Under the pieces are notes generated by a model. It was not told the origin of the DNA and ran no database searches. It saw only the letters and a program-made list of their open reading frames with translations. Shown here piece by piece: positions 62,410 to 64,000 of a stretch of DNA of 64,000 bases. The DNA lies in assembly GCA_964533495.1 (NCBI GenBank), contig CAZHJU010000001.1, positions 1-64,000 on the forward strand. Direction: 5' to 3'. The DNA comes from Ga0077527 sp964533495. Its GTDB lineage: Bacteria > Pseudomonadota > Gammaproteobacteria > Burkholderiales > SG8-41. Position 1 is the stretch's first letter, and every line of letters starts with the position of its first letter. Both the position numbers and the translations under genes were made by a program.

Positions 62410-62440
62410 ATATTTGTTTTTATTAGTATTTTTTATAAAT
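62404..62440 (+). repeat. AT-rich dispersed element, copy D
   Basis: ATATAAATATTTGTTTTTAT then TAGTATTTTTTATAAAT. It covers the TAA stop of the plus-strand LysR gene. Confidence 0.75.
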
Positions 62441-63479
62441 TACCGGCATGCTCTGGCAGCACAGCGGAAATCCGGCACCGTGACGGCAACGATGCCCACG
62501 GCACGACCATTCGGCGGTGGCGCAGCGGCACCCGATCCCGACCGTGCGCGTCCGGCAACCCCGGCCGTTGCGCCCTCACACAGACAGGCGCCGGATCGGC
62601 AAAATCACCGATCGACATGCGGATCAGCTTGGTCACCTCGCGGCACGCCAGCGAAAGCGGGTGACGCTTCGAGGTGGACAGTGTGACCGTGCGGGTGATG
62701 CCCGGACTGACGATCCTTGCCCCCTGCAATCGTCCCTCCTGCATTTCCCGGGCAATCGCCTGCCGCCACAATATGGCGTAGACGCCCCCCTCGGCCGCGA
62801 GGTTCTTCTGCGTGGCCAGCGCATCGCACTGGATCAGCACGCGCAGGGAAACGCCGCGCTAACGCGCGAGCTGGTCGAGAACGATGCGCATCGCGTTGGG
62901 CGTGCCCGGCAGGACCAGAGGCAATTCATGCAGCTGCGCGAACTCGACGCTGCCCTTGCGCAGCAGCGGATCGCCGGCGGAGCCAATCAGGTAGCTGTCG
63001 ATCGTCACCAGCGGATGGTCCTCCGGACGCGCATCGCTGCCGTAGCGAAAAAGAATCGCGATGTCGATCTGGCCGGATTCAAGCCATTTGTTCAGTTGCC
63101 CCCCGGAACCGTCAAAAATGCGCAGCTGGATCCCCGGGAACAGTTTCCGCGCGCGGCCAAACAGCTGCGTCACCAAGGGATGCGCGATCGACGGCATGAC
63201 GCCGACGCGCACCAGTCCGTTCGGCACGCCGACATCCCCCCGGGCCGAACGCGTGAGTTCATCGGCACTCTCCAGCAATTCCTTGACGCGGGGCAGCAAC
63301 CGCTTGCCACCTTCGGTCAGGACGACACCGCGCCCCGTGCGGTGAAAAAGCGGGCCCCGGCATTCCCGCTCCAGGCTGGCAATCTGCCTGCTGATGACGG
63401 ATTGCGAAGTCTTGCGCAGACCTGCGGCGCGGAACACGAGAAAGCGGTGGACTGTAATGAAACCCGGTATAACCCACAA
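62433..63479 (-). pseudogene. LysR-family regulator pseudogene
   Basis: A LysR gene broken by an in-frame TAG at 62859-62861. Before it, RAAGLRKTSQSVISRQIASLE is the recognition helix region and VRVGVMPSIAHPLVTQL the ligand domain. After the TAG the same frame continues with LRVLIQCDALATQKNLA and SKRHPLSLACREVTKLIR, the usual C-terminal part. The start also looks damaged: before FRAAGL only HRFLV remains, with about ten residues missing, and there is no proper ATG. The stop could be one sequencing error, but the damaged start speaks for true decay. Confidence 0.75.
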
Positions 63480-63574
63480 GACTATTGAGGAGTTATACAG
63501 ACATAACTTTCAAGACTGCTGGGGCCGCTGCCACGAACGGCCGGGGTGACTGACGGAAGCGCGGAAGGGGATCT

Positions 63575-63609
63575 TCATAACTATTTGTTTTCATTGATAT
63601 TTTTTGATT
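63575..63609 (+). repeat. AT-rich dispersed element, copy E
   Basis: TCATAACTATTTGTTTTCAT then TGATATTTTTTGATT. It encodes the last residues (about KSKNINENK) and the stop of the minus-strand hydrolase. Confidence 0.75.
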
Positions 63610-64000
63610 TTTCGCGGATGAACACCAGCGTCTCCCGCGCGCAGTCCTCCGCATCGCTGGCGGCGACGTGGTACGACTTGCCCGGCAGCACCAGCAGCTG
63701 CGAATCGGGAATCTGCTGCTGCCACTCGCGGGTGCGTTCGACGGTGCCGAGGCCGCTTTCCTCGGTGGTGATGACCAGCGTCGGGCATTTGATTTTCGGC
63801 AGCTCGGCGCTGATATCGGCGTAGTTGATACTGCGGTTGAAGCCGATCAGCGAGGACACCGGCGCGCGGCCCATGAATTTCGTCCACCACTCGACGCCCT
63901 TGGCAGGGAAATGCTCGCCCAGGCGCCCGTCCATCGTGCGCCGCGCCCAGTGCTTGGCGCCCTTCGTTTCGTACTCCTCGATCAGCGCGGGAATCTGCTC
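63581..64000 (-). CDS. Alpha/beta-fold hydrolase, C-terminal part (runs off window)
   Basis: The last 139 residues of a hydrolase whose start lies beyond the right edge. The strand-loop CPTLVITTEESGLGTVE carries the likely acid residue, and GKSYHVAASDAED has the catalytic His. A cap-domain region FMGRAPVSSLIGFNRSINY precedes these. Its final residues are read out of AT-rich element E. Confidence 0.8.
   Translation of the reverse strand, partial: EQIPALIEEYETKGAKHWARRTMDGRLGEHFPAKGVEWWTKFMGRAPVSSLIGFNRSINYADISAELPKIKCPTLVITTEESGLGTVERTREWQQQIPDSQLLVLPGKSYHVAASDAEDCARETLVFIREKSKNINENK

Noticed and set aside
1..64000. tRNA, rRNA, CRISPR arrays, riboswitches and transposase genes
   Set aside because: I looked for cloverleaf-like segments, regularly spaced repeats and transposase motifs on both strands and found none I could defend.

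Overview
The window is GC-rich, tightly packed bacterial chromosome. It carries seven tripartite-tricarboxylate (Bug/TctC-type) solute receptors with no TctA/TctB membrane genes, many LysR/GntR/IclR regulators, CoA-transferase, amidohydrolase and semialdehyde-dehydrogenase genes, and metE/metR. This is typical of a Burkholderiales-like betaproteobacterium living on organic acids and aromatic breakdown products. I saw no rRNA, tRNA, CRISPR array or intact insertion sequence.

The most striking content is three separate selenoprotein genes of the UGSC type (5804-7531, 37189-37758 and 38289-40010, all on the minus strand). A normal gene finder would break each at an in-frame TGA. In each case the TGA is followed at once by Gly-Ser-Cys codons and then by a hairpin whose loop contains GU, at the spacing of a bacterial SECIS element. 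The two long proteins have the UGSC module at the N-terminus and a large domain opening with a 'DGLP' signature. The short one has a truncated DGLP segment before its UGSC module. One long gene precedes a four-domain rhodanese gene; the other precedes a pncC/cinA-type gene and then the short selenoprotein gene.

Layout: 0-7.5 kb, minus-strand run of UGSC selenoprotein, rhodanese, HMG-CoA-lyase-like, CoA-transferase and branched-chain-type binding protein. 7.6-12 kb, exported unknown, CobW GTPase, Bug receptor and amidohydrolase. 12-18.6 kb, DNA polymerase IV, metR/metE, binding protein, VOC protein and methyltransferase. 18.7-22.7 kb, a GntR-centred catabolic locus with a shared palindromic operator. 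22.8-27.2 kb, TerC, two-component system and aldehyde dehydrogenase. 27.3-33.2 kb, a degenerate TauD homologue and a Fur-box-headed fecI-fecR-receptor-PepSY iron operon. 33.4-37.1 kb, RraA, LysR, TauD and Bug receptor. 37.2-41 kb, the second selenoprotein cluster and a FAH-family hydrolase. 41.4-47.6 kb, double RidA, M20 hydrolase and three Bug receptors. 47.7-50.5 kb, 2-hydroxyacid dehydrogenase, methyltransferase and a decayed signalling gene. 50.6-59.2 kb, an IclR-linked locus (dehydrogenases, SMP-30, sulfatase, Bug receptor, catalytically degenerate hydrolase). 59.2-64 kb, DinB-like protein, shortened TSUP transporter, DUF2917/cupin fusion, LysR, a LysR pseudogene and a hydrolase running off the edge.

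A roughly 35-bp, very AT-rich element occurs five times, four of them over a stop codon. Perfect or near-perfect palindromes between divergent genes mark probable operators at 10.67, 19.69, 21.64, 41.13, 57.27 and 61.41 kb.
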